Assembly (NCBI RefSeq): GCF_030734285.1
Contig: NZ_CP132294.1
Location: 2,976,001 to 3,040,000, forward strand
DNA length: 64,000 bases
Source of the DNA: Natronococcus sp. AD-5
GTDB taxonomy: Archaea; Halobacteriota; Halobacteria; Halobacteriales; Natrialbaceae
Direction of reading: 5' to 3'
Of this stretch, positions 16,796 through 25,209 are shown piece after piece. Each line of letters starts with the position of its first letter. Positions within the stretch are counted from its first letter, which is position 1. The position numbers were made by a program, and so were the translations under genes. The notes beneath the pieces are model-generated. The model saw only the letters and a program-made list of their open reading frames with translations, did not search any database and had not been told where the DNA came from.

Positions 16796-17015
16796 CTATC
16801 AATTCACCTGTATAGGTACTTCTCAAGATCCTACCGCTTAATTGTATCCCCTATTGGAAGGTGTTATAGTGGGAGGACACGAAAGCGGTAGTTCAGTGAT
16901 CATATCTGTCGAGACGTAGAACTAAGATTCTCTAGAAAGTCGCTACTGTCGAAGGGGGTAGGATTTCCCCGGCGCGTCACACGCTCCAACACTCCCTTCA
17001 CTTCGGCTGAAGGTG

Positions 17016-17351
17016 TTACGGTAGCGATTTAACCGTGGAACTCACGGATTCAGGTTGCTGAAATTTGTCGAGGAGTCGGTCCGCGATCGGTTGATCTCGT
17101 TTCGGTGTATTCACGACCTCGGCATACTGGCGTAACTCGTCTTGCAGACACTGGCATTCGGACTGAGAGAACTGGTGCGTCCCTGCTTCGAGTTTTTCGA
17201 ACACGCGGTACACGGCGATCGACGGTGGGTCGGTGTCCGCAGGGGATTGTGCTTCCAACTCCATCCGGTCGAGCATTACGTGATGTAACACCCATTGCTC
17301 TTCTCGGGACAGGTTGATACGGCGTTCCTGTCGTCCGCTCGAGGGGATCAT
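17016..17351 (-). CDS. Small haloarchaeal hypothetical protein (111 aa)
   Basis: 111 residues from ATG 17351 (MIPSSGRQERRINLSREEQW). The central part is helical: SREEQWVLHHVMLDRMELEA, IAVYRVFEKLEAG, SQSECQCLQDELRQYAEV. Similar short helical proteins with a SREE-WxxHH start are widespread in haloarchaea without assigned function. An upstream extension to 17423 is hydrophobic and AT-biased and lies across a TATA-like AT-rich stretch (17362-17375), so it is not used. Confidence 0.55.
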   Translation of the reverse strand: MIPSSGRQERRINLSREEQWVLHHVMLDRMELEAQSPADTDPPSIAVYRVFEKLEAGTHQFSQSECQCLQDELRQYAEVVNTPKRDQPIADRLLDKFQQPESVSSTVKSLP

Positions 17352-17548
17352 GGTCAAGGGCGATAAATTATTAATGGTTAAGAATAGACGAAGGGGTGTC
17401 GCCAAACTAATTTGGATCGGCAAGTCTATGCAAGTCTTGAAATTTTATCAGTAGGTTCTGTGGAATTAGTTCAACTTAGTATACGAGGGATGGATCTTCT
17501 AAGAATCAGTATACTCCATTCAAAAATTGAAACTGGACCGCCGCCTTC

Positions 17549-17785
17549 CTACGGGCGTCGTAATTGGACTTCGTCGTCGTAGGTGTCTACGTGCTCGCTC
17601 CGAAGTTCGTTCGACTCGTCATTGTCCCACCCTAACAGATCTTTGACTTTGTCGGTGAGATCTTGATCTGAATCACGATCAACGGTTGCGCGTCCTTCAT
17701 TCACATCGCGTATCGTTCCGATACGGTTGCCCTCGGCAGTGACGACGTCTTTGTCGCGATCATCATCGGTGAAGTCTCGTGCCAT
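17549..17785 (-). CDS. PRC-barrel-like small protein
   Basis: 78 residues. The layout matches small haloarchaeal PRC-barrel-type proteins: MARDFTDDDRDKDVVTAEGN, then RIGTIRDVNEGRATV (the barrel strands), then DLTDKVKDLLGW and a C-terminal LRSEHVDTYDDEVQLRR. Such proteins occur in several copies per genome, including on plasmids; the role is unknown, possibly RNA or membrane-surface binding. GC is lower than in core genes. Confidence 0.75.
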   Translation of the reverse strand: MARDFTDDDRDKDVVTAEGNRIGTIRDVNEGRATVDRDSDQDLTDKVKDLLGWDNDESNELRSEHVDTYDDEVQLRRP

Positions 17786-18245
17786 TGCAATTTTTCTTCA
17801 TTCGTCACAGCGAGATATTCTCCGCCTGTATATGCCAGCGTATCACAAGGCCCTGAATGAATCTGTCTCTCACCGACCCTATTGAAACCCTTTAGCTTTG
17901 ATAGGTTCTGAGTAGCTGGATAGTATCACTCCCAGCCTAAAATAGCACCACTAAATCTATTTCCGATCCACTCTTCATATGGGGTACGTCTGAGCGAGCT
18001 ATCTGTCCTATTTGTAAAAGGGCAATGTTGCAGGTAATTGCTGTTTCTGGATATCCTCATGGCTTCACCTCAAAGGTGTAGGTGTATGTGCTCTGGTCTG
18101 GATCTGGTGGACCATGTTTCTCACAAAGTAGTCGCATACGCTAGAGAGTATCTCAGACGGAAAAAGAATGAGGAGACTTCTGTAGATAATTGGCACCTAT
18201 CAGTTAGATACCTTCATGCAGACTGCGTAGGAATGGGGGTGCTAC
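17786..18245. other. AT-rich gap without a recognised gene
   Basis: 460 nt. A 75-codon plus ORF (18038-18265) overlaps the next start and has neither acidic composition nor a promoter at the right place, so it is not called. Nothing else was recognised. Confidence 0.5.
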
Positions 18246-19287
18246 ATGCCGTTCATCGCTCGTAAGGAGGACCGCACTGTGATCCCGGCCGACGTGGGCG
18301 ATGGCGAGGACGTCTACTGCAAAACGTGTGGTGAGGTGATGCGGGTACGTGGCCCGTTTGACGATGGGCGTGCACGGCACTTCTACCATGTTCGTGATGT
18401 CGGCGACGGATGTGCCACAGCTGCTCGTAGTGCGGAGGCGGGGTCGGCTGAGTCCGAGACGCGCCAACGACTGAAGGCGCTTGCTGTCGCTGGGTTACGT
18501 GACCGGTTTGTCGAGTATGCCCGGTGCGGGCCGAAGATTACGCTTTATGTTGCCGCAACGGAGACTGAGGCGGATCAGCGGCGGGCAGATGCACTGCTGG
18601 AGATCGAGGAGCGGAATCGGTTCTTTGGTGAGGGCCTGATCGTTGAGGTCCAGCATTTGAACGTGGGGAAGGATATCCGGGCGACGACGCACGACTATCT
18701 CGCTGAAGGGTATAGCGTGTACTGGGCGACAGCTGACGATTTCAGTGATGATCGGTTCTTGGTGGAGGAGATGGATGCGGCATTTGATGAGCGGCGGGAT
18801 GCTGCGTTCGCGTCGTATCGGGATGCGCCGCCAGCGTTGGATGCGCCGGATCGGTTGATCTCACCGGAGGCGGATGCGCGGTATACAACGACAGACCTGG
18901 TGCCGGAGTGTGAACACCTTTTTGTGCCGGAGAAAGGGGTGTATGAGGTCTGTGTGCGGTGCGGGGTCGAACTGGTGACCTGTTTCTACGACGAGTCTCG
19001 CGACAAACTGCGGAATACTGATGAGGTGTCTCCGCGTTTCGAAGGGAAGACAGTGGCGGCAGCGGATCGTGCGTCGGTTGAGTATCCAGTCTCGGTTCGG
19101 CCGGTCGAGGAAGAGGGATCGCCGCCTGATCATACGCATAAGTGGGGGGTACGCTACAGACCTGCTTGGCGGTGAGAAGTACCGGTGTATGTTGTGTGAG
19201 AGTACGTTGCTGGTCCCCCCTGATCGTATCCAGCTGTCGCATAACTCGTCTGATTCGTGGCGGCCGGACGAGGCAGCGTGGGAGTAG
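18246..19287 (+). pseudogene. CoiA-like nuclease-domain protein, frameshifted near the C-terminus
   Basis: From ATG 18246 the frame runs 309 codons to 19175. Domain order: a zinc knuckle YCKTCGE (C25, C28) with HFYHV, as in CoiA-like proteins. Next is a PD-(D/E)xK core with D115 in RRADALLEIE and E134-V-Q136 in LIVEVQHLNVGKD. Then comes a C-terminal four-Cys region CEHLF...CVRCGVELVTC. At a six-G run (19144-19149) removal of one G joins HTHKWG to the next frame, which continues YATDLLGGEKYRCMLCES with another CxxC and stops at 19287. The downstream frame clearly belongs to the protein, so the run holds an extra G, real or an assembly error. The 309-residue product keeps the nuclease core and may still be active. 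CoiA-like proteins occur on mobile elements and in competence systems; the substrate here is unknown. Confidence 0.7.
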
Positions 19288-19338
19288 TCTATGCAGAGGG
19301 GGGAAATTGTTTCAAATCTGTATTTCTTATCTGTCACA

Positions 19339-19898
19339 CTATGACTGAGGACGCGGATGGCGGGGAGGACGCGGCGAATCCCAGACTGCGTCACCGATTT
19401 CAGGGTCACTAAAGATATCATCACCATATGTGACCCCATTTGAGGCATTGCCATCGTGGTCGTAGAAGCCACCCATCCAGAAATCTGCTTCATCCCTATA
19501 ATCGCTTGCCAGAGCGTCTAAGTTGAACTGAATGGGTTCGATTAGCGTCTCTACATGACGACCAATCAAATCAAACGCGAATTGATGTTTCGAACTTTCG
19601 ACCATAACGAATTCACCAGGAACAGTCGCAAAGCCAGTCGAGACGGTCTCAACTTCAAGTTGTGGTTCTCCTTCGATTATTCGTCCCTGTTCATCAATAG
19701 AGGGATATCAATCTCAGATTGAATTTGTTCGGCTGCTGTACCCGTAATAATGGGAGTACCACTGATGTTCTCTGTATTTTCATCGATGCTAATCGTTGAA
19801 CGAAGTTGATTTCCCCTTTTATGGCGTACTTGAGGGAATTGCGCGTCATCGATTGCATCAAAGTCGCCACGGACTCGTCCAATAAGACCTGATTTCAT
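19339..19898 (-). pseudogene. Broken gene of unknown function
   Basis: Two minus-strand reading frames join near a GGG run at 19702-19704. The upstream frame, from ATG 19898 (MKSGLIGRVRGDFDAIDDAQ), runs through TGTAAEQIQSEIDIP and then stops at 19677. The other frame opens just there and continues YPSIDEQGRIIEGEPQLEVE, VPGEFVMVESSKHQFAFDLI, ADFWMGGFYDHDGNASNGV to 19339. One missing base accounts for the break. The AATTTAAGT stretch next to the possible GTG 19922 is 26-33 nt before ATG 19898, so that ATG is the likelier original start. No family recognised. Confidence 0.6.
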
Positions 19899-20113
19899 CA
19901 GATACTGGTAACTACCGATCACACTTAAATTTCATGAGTCAAACTAATTCTAAGTGAACTAACTGTTGATTGGATCATACCGTGAATTCCGTTGTTAGCA
20001 CGTCTAAGCTCTATTCGGACACTGTTAGTATAAATGTCCTTGAGTTGCCAAATGAGCTTGAGTACACTGAGAGGTAATTAACCACCCGAAGAACATCATC
20101 CAAGACAAAGAAC

Positions 20114-20320
20114 TTGTTCGTGATTGGTAGTCATCTACGATCATACCTACCAAATATGCTGCGACAAACGGCTTCAGAGGCCTACTGGCGGCTTCACCGT
20201 GTTATCCCACTAGTACCAACTGGAAAGCTTCAGAACGGCCCTGACGTTCCCGAGAACATCATTGTCATCTGTCCGAATTTTGATAGCTATTGGAAGACAG
20301 AGATCCAACTGAAACCCTAA
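20114..20320 (+). pseudogene. HNH-endonuclease-like remnant
   Basis: 68 codons. AYWRLHRVIPLV followed by GPDVPENIIVICPN matches the core of HNH nucleases (HHxIPL ... G-x-D-x-x-x-N-I-V-x-L-C-x-x-C/H). The first His of the HH pair is lost or shifted and the final metal-ligand motif is replaced by FDSYWKTE. The N-terminal zinc cysteines are absent. Best read as a decayed fragment. It lies in the AT-rich tract near the tRNA. Confidence 0.45.
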
Positions 20321-20608
20321 ATCTTGCCTAAAGAGGGTATTAGATACTCGCGCTTTTGGAGCGCTACTATTTCTCGAAAAGTTAGATGGGGTATGACACT
20401 TTAAGCGTAATAAGACGAGGTCCGACAATGTCAACTGGATAGCTGGATATTGGGTAAATTATATGCCTATGGCATTCGACGACTCTAATTGAACGCCTGG
20501 CGGAAGCGACGACCACCACGCGGCGTGTTGGAATCAGTCGGCATCAACCGGCGCTGAAAGCACAAAATCGGCTGCTGTCCGGTCAATCCCCGCCGAGAAG
20601 TCGTTGCA
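20321..20608. other. Region between HNH remnant and tRNA
   Basis: AT-rich up to about 20480, then GC returns. A short minus-strand reading (MPTDSNTPRGGRRFRQAFN, stop at 20485) ends here but has no independent support. No integrase was seen. Confidence 0.4.
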
Positions 20609-20681
20609 CGGGCGCGACGGGATTTGAACCCGCGACATCTTGGTCCGGAACCAAGAACTCTGTCCACTGAGCTACGCGCCC
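20609..20681 (-). tRNA. tRNA-Arg(CCG)
   Basis: On the minus strand a 73-nt cloverleaf folds: acceptor GGGCGCG/CGCGCCC, D-arm with GCTC...GAGT, anticodon stem CTTGG/CCAAG with loop TTCCGGA giving anticodon CCG (decodes CGG), T-arm GCGGG-TTCAAAT-CCCGT, discriminator G. No intron and no encoded CCA. Its 3' end faces the AT-rich tract, the usual polarity for an integration target. Confidence 0.95.
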
Positions 20682-20773
20682 TCGAGACGGAAGCTAATCT
20701 AACCGGCCGTATAACGGTTCCCTTTCATCGCCACATCCCGACCACCGTTCAATATCGCGCGATAATATGCGAG

Positions 20774-21088
20774 TTACAACGACGATTCCGCGCCGGCGGT
20801 ACTTCCGGTTTCGGCTCCCGGATACTCCGCGTCCGCGAGCGAAATCTCGACGCCCTCCTCGAACGCCTCGACGGTGACCGTCCGACCCTCGTAAGCGAAC
20901 GACAGCTGCTGAAAGCCGGAGCGCGGATCGCAGATCGTATCGAGCTTGTCCGGATCGATCGCGTTGTAGAGCGGCTCGAGGGCGATCGGGTCGACGCCGT
21001 CGACGCGAGCGACCAGGTCGATAATCGCCGTACTCGGTCGTCGATCCTCCATCGCAACCACTCTCGTCGTCGCTGTTTTCGAGTTCAC
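20774..21088 (-). CDS. HalOD1 output-domain protein
   Basis: 104 residues with a HalOD1 domain: STAIIDLVARVDGVDPIALE, PLYNAIDPDKLDTI, FAYEGRTVTVEAFEEGVEI. It starts with GTG 21088 (ATG 21052 is an alternative). An AT-rich stretch containing TTATTTTCTTTACTC on the minus strand lies 24-38 nt upstream of the GTG. Same domain and orientation as the gene at 15691 on the other side of the AT-rich tract, but the two differ in sequence. Confidence 0.82.
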   Translation of the reverse strand: MNSKTATTRVVAMEDRRPSTAIIDLVARVDGVDPIALEPLYNAIDPDKLDTICDPRSGFQQLSFAYEGRTVTVEAFEEGVEISLADAEYPGAETGSTAGAESSL

Positions 21089-21272
21089 TATCAGTGGTGT
21101 GCAGGCCAGGAGTAAAGAAAATAACCCAATATTTCGGCCCGAAGCCGATAGAGGAAATGAGTGTTACACTCGATCGGATCGGGCGTGACGCGCGGACTCG
21201 AGCGAAATCAGGGATCTCACACGGTGCAACGCGCGTTGTGATTTCGCTGTACGCAGGCGGCGGCGGCGAGCG

Positions 21273-22175
21273 CTACTCCTCCCGGCGCGGGACCTCGTGA
21301 CGTCCGAAGCCGTACCGGAGACGGTTCGCCAGCCGTCGCGAGAAGCGCCCGTCGTCGGCCCGCGACCCGAAGCGCTCGGCGAGTGCGGTGTAGATCAGCG
21401 GCAACGGAACCTCCTGTTCGAGCCCCTCCTGGACGGTCCAGGTTCCTGTCGAGCCGCCCTCGATACGATCCGCGACGGTTCCGAGGTCCGTCCCTTCCTC
21501 GCGGAACGCCTCCTCGCAGAGTTCGAGCAGCCACGAGCGGATCACCGCGCCGTTGTTCCAGACCGACGCCACGTTTTCGAGGTCGAGATCGTACCGGCCC
21601 TCGTGGAGCAGCTCGAACCCTTCGCCGTAAGTCTGCATGAGCGCGTACTCGACGCCGTTGTGGACCATCTTGACGTAGTGGCCCGAGCCCGCCTCGCCCA
21701 TGCGTTCGTGCCCGTCGGGGCCGGTCGCGACGGCGTCGAAGACGGGCGACAGTTCGTCGTACGCCCACTGCGGGCCGCCGACCATGAGCGAGAAGCCGAA
21801 TTCCGCACCCGCCGGGCCGCCCGAGGTCCCGCAGTCGAGGTACGCCGCGGAGCAGGCCTCCGCCCGACGCACGGAGTCCTCGAAGTAGGAGTTACCGCCG
21901 TCGACGACGACGTCGTCCTCCTCGAGGTGCGAATCGAGATCCTCGAGCGTCGCGTCGACCGCGTCGCCGGCGGGGACCATCAGCCAGATGCGCTTCGCGT
22001 CGCCGAGCCGCTCCGCGAGGTCGGAAACCGATTCGGCGGGTTCGGCGCCCGCGTCGGCGGCGGTCGCGACGGCCGCCGGATCGAGGTCGAAAGCGACGAC
22101 GTCGTGGCCCGCCTCGACGACCCGCTCGACGACGATCTGTCCCATACGTCCGAGTCCGATTACGCCCAGTTGCAT
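21273..22175 (-). CDS. gnd: 6-phosphogluconate dehydrogenase (decarboxylating), short form
   Basis: 300 residues, the length of the short (YqeC/GndA-like) 6PGDH. An N-terminal Rossmann fold with GVIGLGRMGQIV (near 4-15) is followed by VDGGNSYFEDS, the substrate motif CGTSGGPAGAEFG, and HYVKMVHNGVEY with the catalytic Lys-Asn pair. The C-terminal helical part ends with LPLIYTALAERFGSRADDGR. It converts 6-phosphogluconate to ribulose 5-phosphate and CO2 in the oxidative pentose phosphate pathway, which operates in haloarchaea. The start ATG 22175 is the first Met before the Rossmann strand; upstream codons are Arg-rich. Confidence 0.92.
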   Translation of the reverse strand: MQLGVIGLGRMGQIVVERVVEAGHDVVAFDLDPAAVATAADAGAEPAESVSDLAERLGDAKRIWLMVPAGDAVDATLEDLDSHLEEDDVVVDGGNSYFEDSVRRAEACSAAYLDCGTSGGPAGAEFGFSLMVGGPQWAYDELSPVFDAVATGPDGHERMGEAGSGHYVKMVHNGVEYALMQTYGEGFELLHEGRYDLDLENVASVWNNGAVIRSWLLELCEEAFREEGTDLGTVADRIEGGSTGTWTVQEGLEQEVPLPLIYTALAERFGSRADDGRFSRRLANRLRYGFGRHEVPRREE

Positions 22176-22321
22176 GGGCGTGGATGGGCGGGGCTGCGAG
22201 GTAGTGGTTGTGATTCGTCGGCGAGTACCGGCGGTCGTCGCCGAGACGGTGAAAACGGGAGCGAGCCTGTCGACAGCGGTCCGGAGACGCGGTGAGGGCC
22301 GGCGGCGAACACCGCTGGCGA

Positions 22322-22753
22322 CTACTGGATCGGCTCCTCGAGCCGCGCCCAGCCGATCGCATCGAGGACGATGACGCGGTCGTCGTACCGAACGTAGACG
22401 CCGTTGTATTCGCCTCGACCGGCGTCGTAGTACGGCAGCGAGTCGCGGACCGCGTCGACGACCGACCACGCGCCGTCGCGTTCGAGCGTGACGTGCTCCC
22501 ACTCGTCGCGTGCGTTGTTGCGAATCGCACGCTCCAGCGCCGTTCGCGCGCCGGGAATCTCGGCGAGTCGACGCGTCGAGGCGTCGATGGCGGTCGCACC
22601 GTCGGGGACCTCGCCGACGATTCTGGCGCCGAGATTCGCTTTCGAGCGCGCCGTCCCGTTCCGTGAGCGTTCCGACTGCAGCACGTAGCCGGCGGCCGCA
22701 GCCGTTCCTACCGCGAGTAGCGACAGGGCCATTCCCTTGCCCCTGAACATCAT
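22322..22753 (-). CDS. Hypothetical protein with N-terminal membrane/signal segment
   Basis: 143 residues. A hydrophobic helix, GMALSLLAVGTAAAAGYVL, at residues 7-25 is followed by a soluble domain containing ARIVGEVPDGATAID, a helix TALERAIRNNARDEWEHV and a C-terminal beta segment YVRYDDRVIVLDAIGWARL. Probably a membrane-anchored protein with the domain outside. No family recognised. The region upstream (22755-22830) is AT-rich with several TATA-like stretches. Confidence 0.65.
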   Translation of the reverse strand: MMFRGKGMALSLLAVGTAAAAGYVLQSERSRNGTARSKANLGARIVGEVPDGATAIDASTRRLAEIPGARTALERAIRNNARDEWEHVTLERDGAWSVVDAVRDSLPYYDAGRGEYNGVYVRYDDRVIVLDAIGWARLEEPIQ

Positions 22754-22840
22754 GAGAGTACCTTACAGTAACTGAGTAAATATCTTTCGTAACAATATTG
22801 TTTTCTTATATCTTTAGTGATGAATCATAATCGCGGCGAT

Positions 22841-23305
22841 TTAGATGGTTGCGGCGACGTTCGTCGTGACCGCGCCGGCGACGACGAGCAGCAGGACCGC
22901 GACGACCGCTCCGGCCCGGTACAGCGGTAGCGCGTCGGCGGCGGGTTCCCGAAGCTTCTTCCCGTTGAGGCCGGTCTCGAAGCGCTTCGCGCCGACTTCG
23001 ACCAGTCCCGCCAGCGTGAGCCAGAGGGCGACCATCGCCAGGACCAGCTGGCCGTTGATCGTACCGACGAGCCCCTCGGCGGTGTATCGCGTTCCCGCGA
23101 GGTGGCCGCCGGTAAGCAACAGGGCGAGTGCGCTCACGCGCGAAATCGTCGTGAGGCGGCCGGAGATGACCTCGAGCGGTTTCGTCGTGTTGAACGCGCC
23201 GTCCCGGGCGAGCGGCAGGACGACGAACGCGACGTAGAAGACGCTGCCGGCCCAGAGCGCGGCGAAGACGAGATGCGCCGTCCGAGCGAGAAACGTATCA
23301 ACCAT
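22841..23305 (-). CDS. CopD-domain membrane protein
   Basis: 154 residues, four membrane helices (PF05425-like). The first is TAHLVFAALWAGSVFYVAFVVL with the His-x10-Trp spacing typical of CopD proteins. A second pair includes LLLTGGHLAGTRY and LVLAMVALWLTLAGLVEVGAKRF, and the last helix is near the C-terminus. CopD proteins are linked to copper uptake or tolerance. ATG 23305 was chosen because the frame upstream is Arg-rich. It lies 53 nt downstream of the YdjM-like gene in the same direction. The halocyanin-like copper lipoprotein gene at 24049 is close by but divergent. Confidence 0.8.
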   Translation of the reverse strand: MVDTFLARTAHLVFAALWAGSVFYVAFVVLPLARDGAFNTTKPLEVISGRLTTISRVSALALLLTGGHLAGTRYTAEGLVGTINGQLVLAMVALWLTLAGLVEVGAKRFETGLNGKKLREPAADALPLYRAGAVVAVLLLVVAGAVTTNVAATI

Positions 23306-23358
23306 ACCGAAGGGCTTTTCGAGGGGCGGTATCAGCGTTCCGACTTGCCTCGATCCGT

Positions 23359-23913
23359 TCACTCGAGCCAGTCCGGCGTCCACGCGACCAGCCGACGTCG
23401 AAGCAGGACGTAGACGAGCGAGACGACGACGCCCCCGACGACCAGCCCGGCGATCCACCCCTCGAAGAGCAGAAGCGGCGGTACCGCGAGCGCGACCGCG
23501 ACGACGCCATCCTCCGGCGCACCGTCGTAGCGGATCCACCGCCGGGGACGAAGCCACCGGCCGCGAACGTGGTCGTAGACCGCGCGGTCGCCGGGATCGG
23601 TCCAGGGATCCATCTCCGGCCCGTCGCCGAGCGCGTCGCTCGCCGCGTGTAGCCACGCGGCGACGGCGGCGGCAGCGAGCGAGACGGTCACGCTCGAGGG
23701 CGCGAGGGCGGCGAGCGCGACCGCGAGGCCGGCGATCGGACCGCCGACGACCGGAAAGTGGAAGCTCCGTCGGTGCTCGAGGACGAGGTCGAAATCGGGA
23801 GCGATGCCGCCGACGATCGCGCCGACGGCGAGCGGAGCGGCGAGTTCCGGGGCGGCGTACGCGACGGGAGCGACGACTGTGAGGGCCGCGAACGCGTGGG
23901 TCGTCGCCATCAT
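23359..23913 (-). CDS. Membrane-bound metal-dependent hydrolase (YdjM family)
   Basis: 184 residues of PF04307. Signature elements are the N-terminal TTHAFAAL (His5 region), GGIAPDFDLVLEHRRSFHFPV with the Asp/His cluster, and AWLHAASDAL with a conserved His. Four to five hydrophobic helices alternate with these. The family is a membrane-integral putative hydrolase; its natural substrate is unknown. ATG 23913 is adjacent to a second ATG at 23910; either could serve. Confidence 0.82.
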   Translation of the reverse strand: MMATTHAFAALTVVAPVAYAAPELAAPLAVGAIVGGIAPDFDLVLEHRRSFHFPVVGGPIAGLAVALAALAPSSVTVSLAAAAVAAWLHAASDALGDGPEMDPWTDPGDRAVYDHVRGRWLRPRRWIRYDGAPEDGVVAVALAVPPLLLFEGWIAGLVVGGVVVSLVYVLLRRRLVAWTPDWLE

Positions 23914-24048
23914 ACGGTACTGTAGGCGGAGCGACGTGAAAACGGTGGGCGAACCGGCACGACGGACGAGGTGGTCGTGACGCGGTCGGACGAGCGACTG
24001 CGCGAGTGCCGGCTGGCGGCTTACCGGCGTCAATGCGAAACGGTGACC

Positions 24049-24537
24049 ATGAGTCAGGACGACGCTCAACCGCGACGGCGCATCCTCCGGGTCGCGGCCG
24101 TGACGGTAGTGGGGTCGACGGCCGCGGTCGCGGGCTGTACCGATCAAGGGGAGGAACCCGGAGACGAACCGGAGGCCGAGGAAGGAACCGGAAACGGACA
24201 GGAGCGGGAGGGCGAGGACGGGGAAGGCGAGCGGATTCTACTCGAGACCGACGGAGACGTCTGGATCGGACAGGAACCGGCGGAGATCGAGGACGAGGAG
24301 AATCCCACCCTCGAACTCGTCGCCGGGTGGGAGTACGAGATCGGGTGCGTGAACCGCGACGGCGACGACCACAGCCTCGCGCTCTGGGCGGACGGCGAGG
24401 AGCGCGACGCGACGGGCGTCGACGACGAGGAAGGTGAGGAGCAGTGGCTCACCGTCGAAGGGAGCGACGACCTCACGTCGTACCGGTGCGAGGTCCACCC
24501 CGACACGATGGAGGGCGATATCGAGGTCGACGAGTAG
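24049..24537 (+). CDS. Halocyanin-like blue-copper lipoprotein
   Basis: 162 residues. The N-terminus has a Tat-type PRRRILRVAAVTVVG and a lipobox ending VAGC (Cys30), so the protein is exported and lipid-anchored. An acidic Glu/Gly linker precedes a cupredoxin domain whose type-1 copper ligands are visible: His in DGDDHSLALW, then Cys, His and Met in YRCEVHPDTMEG. It is expected to carry electrons at the outer face of the membrane. The start ATG 24049 is six nt after an alternative GTG. Divergent from the YdjM/CopD pair. Confidence 0.85.
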   Translation: MSQDDAQPRRRILRVAAVTVVGSTAAVAGCTDQGEEPGDEPEAEEGTGNGQEREGEDGEGERILLETDGDVWIGQEPAEIEDEENPTLELVAGWEYEIGCVNRDGDDHSLALWADGEERDATGVDDEEGEEQWLTVEGSDDLTSYRCEVHPDTMEGDIEVDE

Positions 24538-24546
24538 CGCGGATCC

Positions 24547-25029
24547 TCAGTCTTCGTCGGCGTCCGGAGCGAGTCCCTTCCCCGCGAGTTCCGCGAGCGC
24601 CTCGTCGGTCTTCTCGAGTCCGTCGAGCCCCATTCCCTCGAGTACGTGGTCGGCTTTCGTGAACTGGATCTTCGAATAGTCGACGAGTTGCACCCGATTC
24701 CCCCAGGGATCGCGAAACTCGAGGCCCGGCGCGTCGAGTCGGTCGACGCCGACCTCGTCCAGTCGCCGTGCGACGGCGTCGGCGTCGTCGACGACGAGCC
24801 CGAAGTGACGCCGCTCGTCGCGGTCGGTACCCGCGCGCTCCGCGAGCGCGATGAACTGATCACCCATATCGACGAAGGCCTTCGACTCCGACCGACTCCG
24901 GAGCTCGAATTCGAACAGTTCGCCGTAGAACTCGAGCGCGTCATCGATATCGCCGACTTCGAGGGCGACGTGGTTGATCCCGACCGGCGTCGCTCGAGTC
25001 GATTCGGCGTCGGCGGTTCTCTCGGACAT
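24547..25029 (-). CDS. VOC (glyoxalase/bleomycin-resistance) family protein
   Basis: 160 residues with two beta-alpha-beta-beta-beta modules: INHVALEVGDIDDALEFYGE in the first, HFGLVVDDADAVARRLDEVG and FRDPWGNRVQLVDYSK in the second. His in NHVAL and in RRHFGL are candidate metal ligands. The family ranges from glyoxalase I to dioxygenases, so the reaction is not assignable. It carries an acidic C-terminal extension. Convergent with the halocyanin-like gene, 9 nt apart. Start ATG 25029. Confidence 0.85.
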   Translation of the reverse strand: MSERTADAESTRATPVGINHVALEVGDIDDALEFYGELFEFELRSRSESKAFVDMGDQFIALAERAGTDRDERRHFGLVVDDADAVARRLDEVGVDRLDAPGLEFRDPWGNRVQLVDYSKIQFTKADHVLEGMGLDGLEKTDEALAELAGKGLAPDADED

Positions 25030-25209
25030 ACGTCGCGGGTCCACGCTGAGAGCCGTGAAAGGCGGGCCTGCGACCGCGTCCGCGTTCGGTAGAGACGTCG
25101 GGTTCTGTTGAGGCCCGCTGTTACCGATCGATAACCCGGACGATCGGTATCAGTTTACTTCAGAACCGACGTTTCGTCTCGTCCGACCGATCGGAGAAAC
25201 GAACCGCCG

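Noticed and set aside
18038-18265. 75-codon ORF before the CoiA-like gene
   Set aside because: Overlaps the CoiA start in another frame, no promoter at the right distance, no similarity recognised.
20485-20667. 60-codon minus ORF spanning the tRNA
   Set aside because: Its first half is simply the translated tRNA gene; the remaining 19 residues have no support. I looked for an integrase N-terminus here and found none.
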